Below, one piece after another: positions 18,476 to 26,820 of a DNA stretch of 64,000 nucleotides; the stretch's first letter is position 1, and each line of letters begins with the position of its first letter. The notes under the pieces were generated by a model that searched no databases, had not been told where the DNA came from, and worked only from the letters and a program-made list of their open reading frames with translations. The position numbers and the translations under genes are program-made. This DNA comes from AP-15 sp963814865. Lineage in GTDB: Bacteria; Pseudomonadota; Alphaproteobacteria; ATCC43930; CGMCC-115725. Location of the stretch: NCBI GenBank assembly GCA_963814865.1, contig CAWFEN010000015.1, positions 1-64,000 on the forward strand, in the 5' to 3' direction.

Positions 18476-19165
18476 ATGTCATGGACGGTGCTCGCGTCAT
18501 GGTTGCCGACTTTGCTGGTCGCGATCGTGAGCGTCTCAGCTCTCGCCGCGGCGGGCTTCCCGCCGGCTGCCGCCGCGGCCAGGCGGCTGTGGATCGCCGC
18601 GGTCATCGTCGCGGGATCGCTCGCCGGCGCCGGCACGGTTTGGCAGGCGAGACAGGGAGATATCGCCGCCCGCTCGGCCGCTGCTGCGATGTTCGACCTG
18701 AGACAACAGATCGCGTCCCTTCAGGCGAAGGTTAAGAAACTCGAAGAAGACAATCAGCCGCGAACGATCAGCGTCGATACCGCGGCCAAGCTCGCCGATT
18801 ACTTACGTGGTTTCGATCGGCATCAGGTCGTCGTCTCGTGCGCGCCAAATGACATCGAGGCATACAATTACGCCAATCAGATCGTAAATCTGCTGAAAGC
18901 AGCAAATTGGGACGCACGCGGGCCGGAAGCGACGGCGATATTCGGCAGCGTTCGGGCGATCGGCATCAACGTCTACGACAACGCGGCACACAGCTCCGAC
19001 GCTGCACGAATATTGTTGGGCGGGTTCACGAAATTCAACATCCCTTATCAGATCCGGGTCGCGCCGAGCCAGGGGCCGGACACGGCGCCGGTCGAGTTGT
19101 TCATCGGTGCGCTGCCGGCGGTCCGGGCGAAGACAGGGTCCGCCGCGAGCGGGCCGCGCGGGTAG
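18476..19165 (+). CDS. membrane-anchored coiled-coil hypothetical protein
   Basis: 229 aa with two hydrophobic helices (about residues 4-27 and 37-55), then a predicted coiled coil (about 64-93, with heptad-like RQQIASLQAKVKKLEEDN). A soluble domain of about 130 aa follows, with VVVSCAPNDIEAYNYANQIVNLLKAANWD, which resembles an alpha/beta fold. No catalytic motif seen. ATG at 18476. This layout (two helices, coiled coil, small receiver-like domain) is seen in unnamed proteins of related bacteria. It does not form an obvious operon. Function unknown. Confidence 0.7.
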   Translation: MSWTVLASWLPTLLVAIVSVSALAAAGFPPAAAAARRLWIAAVIVAGSLAGAGTVWQARQGDIAARSAAAAMFDLRQQIASLQAKVKKLEEDNQPRTISVDTAAKLADYLRGFDRHQVVVSCAPNDIEAYNYANQIVNLLKAANWDARGPEATAIFGSVRAIGINVYDNAAHSSDAARILLGGFTKFNIPYQIRVAPSQGPDTAPVELFIGALPAVRAKTGSAASGPRG

Positions 19166-19395
19166 GCCCAATTTAGGACTACCGCTGCCTCCCTGAACAT
19201 ATCGGCAACTTGTCGAAGCATCCCCGTCGAATGTCGCGGCGCTGGTGCCGAGTTCGTCTGCGCGGCAATTGCCGCCCGATGAATACGTCAGAAGCGACGT
19301 TCGCCTTTCCCGCTGAAAACCCCACGAACATCCGAAATGGCTGCAAGCGGATCGCCCGCCTAAATAGCACGTCGGTAAGACGAAAGGCGAAAGCG

Positions 19396-19650
19396 ATGAC
19401 CAGCAGCAAATCGAGCCGGATGTTCCGGCAGACCAGCGCCGACCCGGCGGTCGCGGAATTCATCCGCACGAACGGGATTACGCGTTGCCCGACCGCCTGC
19501 GTGCTGCCGACGCAGGGTTCTGTCGCGGCGGCCGACCGGGCTGCCCTCGAAGCCTACGCAGTCGCCCGCAACCAGCTGCGCCAAGCCAGAGCCGCAGCCC
19601 GCGCCCGATCGCTATGGGCTGTCGGAGCCCCGCTTGCGCTTGAGGAATGA
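19396..19650 (+). CDS. small hypothetical protein
   Basis: 84 aa from ATG at 19396. It starts MTSSKSSRMFRQT, then FIRTNGITRCPTACVLPTQ, then an Ala/Arg-rich helix (RNQLRQARAAARARSL). The TRCPTACV segment carries two cysteines and looks conserved. Upstream in-frame codons to 19210 are basic and unlikely to be translated. The gene is convergent with the uronate-dehydrogenase-like gene, with 36 bp between stops. Function unknown. Confidence 0.5.
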   Translation: MTSSKSSRMFRQTSADPAVAEFIRTNGITRCPTACVLPTQGSVAAADRAALEAYAVARNQLRQARAAARARSLWAVGAPLALEE

Positions 19651-19686
19651 CCAGCCGCAGCGATACCTCCCGGAGGCGCAAACTGC

Positions 19687-20494
19687 TCAGTCGCCTCTCG
19701 TCTTCGCCGTGTATTCCCCGGCGCAGAAGGTGCCACCCTGGTAATGCTCGGCGATCGGGTCGGCCGCTTGGCCGGCCTCGGCCGCCAGCACTGCCGCGGC
19801 ATAGGGCTCGGAATCGTCCTGCGGCTGGTAGCCCAGGCGGTAGGCGTTCGAATTGTCGTACCACGAGCGCCGGTTGTTCGAGACACCATAGACGATCTCG
19901 TAGCGGATCTCAGGATGTTCGAGCCCGATGCGCACGAGCTGCGTCAGGTCGCGCGGGCTGATCCAGATCGCGAGGCGCCTTTTGTCGATCGGCCGCGTCC
20001 CGAAATTGCCGATGCGCACGCACAGAAAACCGATCCCGTGCTTATCCGAATAGAGGGCTGGCGAGCGCCTCGGAAAACGCCTTGCTGACCCCGTAGCGGC
20101 TGTCCGGCCGCAGCACGGCGCGATGGTCGATCGTCTGCGCGCGCGGGTAGAAGCCGACCGCGTGGTTGCTCGTTGCCATGACGATGCGCTGCACGCCGGC
20201 GCGCCGCGCCGCCTCGAACACGTTGTAGAGGCCGACAATGTTCGATTGCAGGATGACGTCCCACTCGGCCTCGCCCGAATTGCCGCCGAGATGGATGATG
20301 CCATCGACCCCCTCGACCATGCGCTCGACCGCCGCCATATCGGAGATCTCGGTCTGGTCGACCTCCTCGCCGTCCCGCGCCGGCGCCAGCGCCACCCGGT
20401 CGGACAGCCGCAAGATCGGATAAACCCCGCGCAGAGTCTCGCGCAGCGCCCGCCCGATCCCGCCCCCCGCCCCGGTAATCAATACCCGATGCAT
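19687..20494 (-). CDS. NAD-dependent epimerase/dehydratase, uronate-dehydrogenase-like (one frame break)
   Basis: Extended SDR of 268 aa after correction. It opens MHRVLITGAGGGIGRALRETL with the Rossmann loop. The segments IIHLGGNSGEAEW, MATSNHAVGFYPR, the YGVSK catalytic Tyr/Lys and YGVSNNRRSWYDN match uronate dehydrogenases, which oxidise galacturonate or glucuronate to aldarolactone. The frame breaks at GGG 20055-20057; dropping one G joins SEALASLYSDKHG. ATG at 20494 has AGGGAGG 7 nt upstream. It is alone: the aldarate pathway genes are not adjacent, though a mannonate dehydratase lies at 56 kb. The substrate is not certain. Confidence 0.82.
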
Positions 20495-20672
20495 CGCATT
20501 CCTCCCTGCGGTCTCTACGCACGCGGTGCTTGTTCGTCCCATAACCACGCGCACTTCGCCTTCTTCGTCTGCGCCATGCGGTTTTGACGGCCAAGATACC
20601 GAGTTTGTGTTGCGGCCCTCATTAAACGGCTGACTGTCGGTCACAACCGAGATTTCACGGTTTTCGCAAGCT

Positions 20673-20903
20673 TCACCGACGCGCGAGGTGTATGAAGCGC
20701 TCTATAGTCATACCCGAATCCGCCAGAATTCGCCGCAATGTTCCCGGACGAACCTGCTTATGGTCGGGTACCACGACGCGGGCGTAAGGCTGATCGCGAC
20801 GAAGGATCATGTGGCTTCCACGTTGCCGCCGTAAGATGAAACCAGCCCGCTGCAGAACTGCGCAGACCTCACGGCCCGACAGATCGCTGGGAAAGTCTGG
20901 CAC
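20673..20903 (-). CDS. hicA: HicA-family mRNA interferase toxin
   Basis: 76 aa double-stranded RNA-binding-like fold toxin. Visible are REVCAVLQRAGFILRRQRGSHMILRR, with the catalytic His at about residue 31, then VVVPDHKQVRPGTLRRILADSGMT, the full HicA signature. It would cleave mRNA when unbound. The start is GTG at 20903, 12 bp after the stop of the antitoxin gene. The order here is antitoxin first, then toxin, the reverse of the classic hicAB order but common. Confidence 0.9.
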   Translation of the reverse strand: MPDFPSDLSGREVCAVLQRAGFILRRQRGSHMILRRDQPYARVVVPDHKQVRPGTLRRILADSGMTIERFIHLARR

Positions 20904-20915
20904 CTTCTTTAAACG

Positions 20916-21131
20916 TTACGCGGCTTCGACCTCAATAAATTCCTTGCCGGCCTCCGTTGGGACCGGATCACCGGCATCGCGGCAATCCTCGATGTACAAG
21001 TCGATAGCCTCTCGTATGTTTGCCACCGCCTCCTCGCGCGTATCACCCTGGCTTACGCAGCCCGGAAGAGCCGGAGCAGAAACCACGTAACCGCCGTCTG
21101 CTTCCTGTTCCAGAACGACCGTGTAGCGCAT
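20916..21131 (-). CDS. hicB: HicB-family antitoxin
   Basis: 71 aa partial RNase H-like antitoxin: MRYTVVLEQEADGGYVVSAPALPGC, then GDTREEAVANIREAIDLYIED. It neutralises the HicA product encoded directly downstream. No DNA-binding domain follows (the protein ends EFIEVEAA), so autoregulation, if any, would need another protein. The upstream region overlaps a doubtful small reading frame. Confidence 0.9.
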   Translation of the reverse strand: MRYTVVLEQEADGGYVVSAPALPGCVSQGDTREEAVANIREAIDLYIEDCRDAGDPVPTEAGKEFIEVEAA

Positions 21132-21340
21132 TGCTGCAAGCCCTTTTCGAAGCCCGGATTAGGGAACTGGGCGGTAGAGCAGCCGGTTTTGCGGCGATAC
21201 CCTTCCGCTGCCTGCCACGCCTTATAGGCACGGTGGCGGCGATCTAGAATATCGGTGTCCGGGAGGTCCTGCCGCTGCGCTTCGACAACGTCGTCGCGGG
21301 CGGCGCGCAATTCGTACAATAAGCCTTCAAATTCGTCCAT
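21053..21340 (-). CDS. doubtful small reading frame upstream of hicB
   Basis: 95 aa. The first half (MDEFEGLLYELRAARDDVV then DRRHRAYKAWQAAEGYRRK) is charged, helical and protein-like. The second half is poor and runs 79 bp into hicB in another frame. It may be a real short gene whose stop has been lost, or chance. No family recognised. Confidence 0.25.
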   Translation of the reverse strand: MDEFEGLLYELRAARDDVVEAQRQDLPDTDILDRRHRAYKAWQAAEGYRRKTGCSTAQFPNPGFEKGLQQCATRSFWNRKQTAVTWFLLRLFRAA

Positions 21341-21396
21341 CGGCTGGCTCCAGTGTCCGCCCGGTCATATACTCTTCGGAGATGTCGATTTCAACA

Positions 21397-22085
21397 CTAG
21401 GTTTTTGTTGATTCTGCTGCCATCCGCACCGGCGGGACTTCGCCGCGGATGATCAGGTTGCAGCCGGTGGCGGCCTTGACCTCGTCCACGGTAACTCCAG
21501 GGGCGATTTCCTTCAGTGCCAGCCCCGCTTTCGTCACCTCGAACAGCCCGAAATTGGTGGCGACGAGGTTGACGACGCCGCGCGCCGTGGCCGGGATGGC
21601 GCAGCGTTCGACCAGCCGCGGAGCACCGTTGCGGGTCTGGTGCTCCATTGCGACAAAGACATGCTTGGCGCAGGCCGCGAGATCCATCGCCCCGCCGATG
21701 CCGCCGCCCTGCTGGCCGCCCATCTTCCAATTGGCGAAATCGCCGTTCTCGGCCACCTCGTAGGCGCCGAGCACGGTCACGTCGATGCGCCCGCTGCGAA
21801 TCAGCGCGAACGAATCGGCGTGGTGGACGATCGCCGCACCGGGCCGCAGGGTCACGTGCTGGCCGCCTGCATTGACGAGGTGCAGATCCTCCTTGCCCGG
21901 CGCGGCGAGCGGGCCGTAGCCGATCACCCCGTTCTCGGAATGGAAGATGATCTCCCTGTCGCCGAAATCGCAATTCGAGCACAGGGTCGGAATGCCGATG
22001 CCGAGATTGACGATCCAGCCGTCGCCGAATTCCATTGCCAGCCGGTCGCACATCTGCTGGCGGGTCAGCCCTTTCGCCCGTTCGC

Positions 22086-22089
<4 letters not shown>
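21397..22089 (-). CDS. 3-oxoacid CoA-transferase-type subunit B
   Basis: Class I CoA-transferase beta subunit, 230 aa. NLGIGIPTLCSNC, the catalytic Glu in IIFHSENGVIGYGP near residue 51, and NWKMGGQQGGGIGGAMDLA are visible. With subunit A it would move CoA between acyl-CoA and a free acid such as acetoacetate or 3-oxoadipate. ATG at 22089 overlaps the stop of subunit A (ATGA), indicating coupled translation. Which acid is used cannot be told from the sequence; no thiolase or dioxygenase adjoins. Confidence 0.9.
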
Positions 22090-22832
<743 letters not shown>

Positions 22833-23087
22833 TCCCCCGCCCGATCCTGGTTTTCCGCCGCCATCATGCGGCAGGCGCGCCCGGCCGGCAACAACAGGCA
22901 AGGGTGCGGCCCAGTTCCAGCGACAACAGGCTTCCGATCGACGAACATCGCGGTTGTAACTGAACCCTATAAGAGACTTGAGGCTGCTCGTTCATTCTGG
23001 TGTAACGCGGCGAAAACCGCGAGAATGAGGGATCGGTCCCCGCGAAACGGACGATACAAAAATCCGTAGAAGGGCTTTGGAGCCGCT

Positions 23088-24371
23088 ATGACCGCCGACA
23101 GCCTTGCCCCATCCGGCGCCGCCCGCGCCAAACCGACGCTGACGCGCGTGATCGTCGCCGCCTCGCTCGGCAATGCGATGGAATGGTTCGATTTTCTGGT
23201 GTACGGCTATTTCGCGGTCACGATCGCGAAGGTGTTCTTCCCGACCGGCAACGACACCGCTTCGTTGCTGTTGACCCTCGGCACGTTTGGCGTCGCCTAT
23301 CTGATGCGCCCGATCGGCGCGATCGTGATCGGCGCCTATACCGATCGCGCCGGCCGCAAGGCCGGGCTCACCCTGTCGATCATGCTGATGGTCATCGGCA
23401 CGACGATGACGGCGTTGATGCCGGGCTACGCGACGATCGGGCTCGCGGCGCCGATCCTGATCCTTGTCGCCCGCCTCGTGCAGGGGTTTTCGGTCGGCGG
23501 CGAGTTCGGCAGCGCGGTCACCTTCCTTGCCGAGCAGACCGCGTCGCGCAAAGGCTTTGTCGCGAGCTGGCAATGGGCCAGCACCGGGATCACAAACTTC
23601 CTGGCCTCGGGCTTCGGGATCATCCTGGCAAGCGCCTTGTCGCCGGCACAGCTTCAGGGATGGGGTTGGCGCATCCCGTTCCTGTTCGGCATCCTGGTCG
23701 GCCCGGCCGGGCTCTACATCCGCCGCCGGCTCGACGAGACGCCGGAATATGTCGCGATCGAGCCGACCCGCACCCCGGTGCGCGACATGCTGCGCGAGCA
23801 TCCGTTCGAAGCGCTGCTGGCGATCGGCGCCTCTGCGATCTCAAACAGCTCGGCCTACATCATCCTCTACATTCCGACCTATGCGGTGAAGGAATTGCAC
23901 CTGCCGCAGGTAACCGGGTTTATCGCGACCATGGTCGGCGCGATCATCCTCGGCCTCGCCTCACCTCTCGCCGGGCATCTTTCCGACAAATTCGGGCGCA
24001 GCGGTCTGCTGACCGGGACGGCGTGGCTGTTTTTGCTCAGCACCTATCCGGTGTTCTTTATGATGGTCGCGTTTCCGTCGCTGGCGACCGCGATCTTTGC
24101 CGCGGGCTGGCTGAGCCTGGTCAAGGCCGGCTACAGCGGCGTATTGCCCTCGCAACTGGCCGAGCTGTTTCCGACCCCGGTGCGCGGCATCGGGGTGTCA
24201 TTGAGCTTTGCCGTCGCGGTGACGATCTTTGGCGGCTTCACGCCGTTTGTCGCGACCTCGCTGATCGCGATGACCGGCAACCGCCTGTCGCCGAGCTTCT
24301 ACATCATGTTCACCGCGGCGCTCAGCATCATCGCTCTCGTTTTTGTGCGACGCCGCCGCTATCCGCGATGA
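23088..24371 (+). CDS. MFS transporter, MHS (proline/betaine, alpha-ketoglutarate) family
   Basis: 427 aa, 12 helices. The opening VIVAASLGNAMEWFDFLVYGYF is the hallmark of the metabolite:H+ symporter branch. ARLVQGFSVGGEFGSAVTFLAEQ and GHLSDKFGRSG are further signatures. It should import a small organic acid or betaine with protons. Divergent from the CoA-transferase operon, which suggests it supplies the acid for it; this link is by position only. ATG at 23088. Confidence 0.9.
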   Translation: MTADSLAPSGAARAKPTLTRVIVAASLGNAMEWFDFLVYGYFAVTIAKVFFPTGNDTASLLLTLGTFGVAYLMRPIGAIVIGAYTDRAGRKAGLTLSIMLMVIGTTMTALMPGYATIGLAAPILILVARLVQGFSVGGEFGSAVTFLAEQTASRKGFVASWQWASTGITNFLASGFGIILASALSPAQLQGWGWRIPFLFGILVGPAGLYIRRRLDETPEYVAIEPTRTPVRDMLREHPFEALLAIGASAISNSSAYIILYIPTYAVKELHLPQVTGFIATMVGAIILGLASPLAGHLSDKFGRSGLLTGTAWLFLLSTYPVFFMMVAFPSLATAIFAAGWLSLVKAGYSGVLPSQLAELFPTPVRGIGVSLSFAVAVTIFGGFTPFVATSLIAMTGNRLSPSFYIMFTAALSIIALVFVRRRRYPR

Positions 24372-24547
24372 CAGCACTGCGCAACGTTATTGTATCGGAT
24401 CGACCAGAGTGTGGTGGCCGTCATCGCCGATTCCTGGGCGTCGGGATGTTAAGGAGGTTTTGACGTTTTTTAGATTCGGGCACGCAGGCCACCCCACCCC
24501 CATAATGGGCGGGTGATCACGAAACCGGATTGCGCGAGGCATCGTCG

Positions 24548-25522
24548 ATGACGCGTGGAATTGCGAAGCTGCTGATCGTCGCGGCGGCGGCGCTGGCGAT
24601 CACCGCGACCCGTCCGAGCTTTGCCGAGCACGGCGGGGGCAGCCACGAGATCGGCGGCTGGCGCGGAGGAGAAGGCTGGCATGGGCGCGAAGCTTGGCAC
24701 AGCGGCGGCTGGCGCGGAGGAGAAGGCTGGCATGGGCGCGAAGCCTGGCACGGCGGTAGCTGGCGCAGCGGAGGCGCCTGGCATGGGCGCGCGGGCTGGG
24801 AGGGCGGCGGCTGGCACGGTAACGAGTGGCGGGGACCCATAGCTTCGGCTGAATTCTGGCATGGGGGCTGGGGCGGCTGGGATTGGGGCAGCTGGGGCTG
24901 GCGCGGCGGCTTCTGGCCGTGGGGCGGTGCGTTTTTCAGCGGCTCGTTCGGCGTCATCGTCGCACCGCCGCTAATCATCGCGCCGCCGCCAATTTACGCG
25001 GCACCGCCGCCGGTCGCCCTCGGACTTCCGGCGATAGCGCCACCACCGATCGCCGCGGCACCCGGACGGCGATCATCGCTGCCTCCAATGGCTGCAGCGC
25101 TGCCGCCGACTGGACCTCTGATCGGCGCGGCGGTACCGCCGCCGATCGTTTTCCTGCCGCCGCCGGCAACCGTTGCCGCCGTCGCCGCGCCACCGGTGAT
25201 CTTCGCGCCACCCGCCTTCGCGCTCGTGATCGCACCTCCCGTCCTGGCGTTCTCGCATATCGGACCGGTCTTCTGGGCGCACGGCTTCATCACCGGCGGC
25301 TTCAGAGGCTTTCACGAGACCGCTGTCGCCGGTTTCGACCGCCGCGCAACAAGGTTCGGCGAAACGCGCGTCGGCTTCCACGGCGGGCCGCCGGGGCGAG
25401 GCCGCTGGGCATCGGCCTGGGGCCGGCCTTGGCGTGAGGCATGGCGTGGCCGCGGCTTCGGCGGCTGGCGCGAGGCGCGGGACGGCCATGGTTTCGGCGG
25501 GGGGCAGGGCCGTTGGCATTGA
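24548..25522 (+). CDS. secreted Gly/Trp/His-repeat and Pro/Ala-rich protein
   Basis: 324 aa of unusual composition. A signal peptide (MTRGIAKLLIVAAAALAI, cleavage expected after RPSFA) precedes three tandem 17-residue repeats of the form WRGGEGWHGREAWHSGG. Then come a Trp/Gly stretch (WGGWDWGSWGW), a long Pro/Ala/Ile-rich middle (PPLIIAPPPIYAAPPP) and an Arg/Gly/Trp-rich tail with more His. The His/Trp repeats could bind metal or heme; that is only a guess. The stop overlaps a TTG start of the next gene, so the two probably make a bicistron. No known family recognised. Confidence 0.7.
   Translation: MTRGIAKLLIVAAAALAITATRPSFAEHGGGSHEIGGWRGGEGWHGREAWHSGGWRGGEGWHGREAWHGGSWRSGGAWHGRAGWEGGGWHGNEWRGPIASAEFWHGGWGGWDWGSWGWRGGFWPWGGAFFSGSFGVIVAPPLIIAPPPIYAAPPPVALGLPAIAPPPIAAAPGRRSSLPPMAAALPPTGPLIGAAVPPPIVFLPPPATVAAVAAPPVIFAPPAFALVIAPPVLAFSHIGPVFWAHGFITGGFRGFHETAVAGFDRRATRFGETRVGFHGGPPGRGRWASAWGRPWREAWRGRGFGGWREARDGHGFGGGQGRWH
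24656..24808 (+). repeat. three 51-bp tandem repeats inside the His/Trp-rich gene
   Basis: Units at 24656-24706, 24707-24757 and 24758-24808. The first two differ at only a few bases; the third is diverged (WRSGGAWHGRAGWEGGG). Each unit encodes 17 residues, so copy-number change would keep the frame. Confidence 0.85.
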
Positions 25523-26043
25523 CTCGATCGATCGCCTGGAGGGCTAGCAGGTTCGCCCGACGACTTGCCTGTGCTGCCGCCTTGGCGGCCCTGGTCATCC
25601 CTGCCGTCGCCCGCAGTCAGTCAACCTCTTCAACCGCCCCGATACCCTCCGCACCGAAAGCAGCACCGCCCGAGGCGCCGCCGGCGCTTTCGGCCGCCGC
25701 GCGGGCAGCAGTCGACGAGCGGATTGCAAAATTGCAGTCGCAACTCGGCATCACCGAGGCGCAGATGCCGCTCTGGTCCGCCTTTGCTGAGGCGATGCGC
25801 GACAACGCAGCGAGCACCGACGCGCTGTTTGCCCAGCGTGCTAGCGCGGTAGCAACGATGAACGCGGTCGATAACATGCACTCCTATGCGCAGATCGCCC
25901 GCGCATATGCAGACAACACGCAGCGTCTCGCGATCGCCTTCGACAGTCTCTACGCGAGCCTTTCCGAGACGCAGAAGCAGGCCGCCGACACGCTGTTCCG
26001 CCAGCAGGCAATCGCCGCCGCCAAGCCGCAGACCCGGCGCTGA
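25519..26043 (+). CDS. Spy/CpxP-like (LTXXQ) periplasmic protein
   Basis: About 174 aa. A basic, hydrophobic N terminus (RRLACAAALAALVIPAVA) is a signal peptide, followed by a Pro/Ala linker. A helical domain with LQSQLGITEAQMPLWSAFAEAM and LYASLSETQKQAADTLF follows; these two LTxxQ-like segments are typical of Spy-type chaperones. TTG at 25519 overlaps the stop of the preceding gene (TTGA), with a purine-rich GGGGGGCAGGG upstream. Pairing with a secreted His-rich protein hints at envelope or metal stress, but no regulator such as CpxR lies nearby. Confidence 0.75.
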   Translation: MTRSIAWRASRFARRLACAAALAALVIPAVARSQSTSSTAPIPSAPKAAPPEAPPALSAAARAAVDERIAKLQSQLGITEAQMPLWSAFAEAMRDNAASTDALFAQRASAVATMNAVDNMHSYAQIARAYADNTQRLAIAFDSLYASLSETQKQAADTLFRQQAIAAAKPQTRR

Positions 26044-26111
26044 TGCGCAGCCGAGCCTGGTAATCGGGATCGGTCTCGGCGATCATGGCGCGGATCACTC
26101 GGGAGGAAGCG

Positions 26112-26744
26112 ATGGCAAAAGGCATCCTGATCGCGGCGATGGATTTCTCGGCGGCGCCCGAGGACGAGTTTCACGACTGGTACGATCTGGAGCACGTGCC
26201 GGAGCGCCTGCGCGTGCCGGGCTTTCTGAACGCCGACCGCTGGATCGGCATCACCGACCCCAAGATCTCGGTCGCGACCTACGACCTCGATAATGTCGGC
26301 GTCCTGCACAGCCCTGCCTATTCTGCCGTCGGCGGCGACAACGGGTCGCCCTGGACCAAGCGCACGGCCAAGTTCCGCAGGGGGCTGATGCGCTACGAGG
26401 GCGAGCAGCTGTTTCCCGGCGACCGCACCGCCCCCGCCGAAGCCAAGGCGCTGCTGGTGATCGCGATGAACGTCGCCCCCGAGCACGAGCACGAATTCAA
26501 CGAGTGGTACAACACCGAGCACATCCCGGCTCTGGGTTCGGTTCCCGGCACCCTGTCCGCGCGCCGCTACCGCGGCACCGGCGCGACGCAGCGCTACGTG
26601 GCGCTCTACCATTTCGCCTCGCACGAGGTGCCGGGCTCGGCCGAATGGCGCAAAGCGGCGGATACCGAATGGACCCGGCGCCTGCGGCCGCATTTCCGCG
26701 ATCATCTGCGCTTCGACTGCCGCCGCTACACCCGCACAGCGTAG
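26112..26744 (+). CDS. EthD-like tandem alpha/beta-barrel protein
   Basis: 210 aa with two copies of one domain. Copy one has DEFHDWYDLEHVPERLRVPGF (about residues 18-38); copy two has HEFNEWYNTEHIPALGSVPGT (about 125-145). The W-Y-(D/N)-x-E-H-(V/I)-P pattern is seen in EthD/dimeric alpha-beta barrel proteins, some of which act on small carbonyl compounds. Start at 26112 with GGGAGGA just upstream. It converges with pckA. Function unknown; it may be a one-chain version of a homodimer. Confidence 0.75.
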   Translation: MAKGILIAAMDFSAAPEDEFHDWYDLEHVPERLRVPGFLNADRWIGITDPKISVATYDLDNVGVLHSPAYSAVGGDNGSPWTKRTAKFRRGLMRYEGEQLFPGDRTAPAEAKALLVIAMNVAPEHEHEFNEWYNTEHIPALGSVPGTLSARRYRGTGATQRYVALYHFASHEVPGSAEWRKAADTEWTRRLRPHFRDHLRFDCRRYTRTA

Positions 26745-26820
26745 CACCCGATAATACCGGCCGTCCGCCCTGGCGCGACGCAGCGCCCGGGCCCAGTCAG
26801 GCGAACGGAGCAGCGCGGTT

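Noticed and set aside
24656..24808. CRISPR-like array
   Set aside because: Repeats are direct, contiguous and in frame with no spacers; they encode 17-residue protein repeats.
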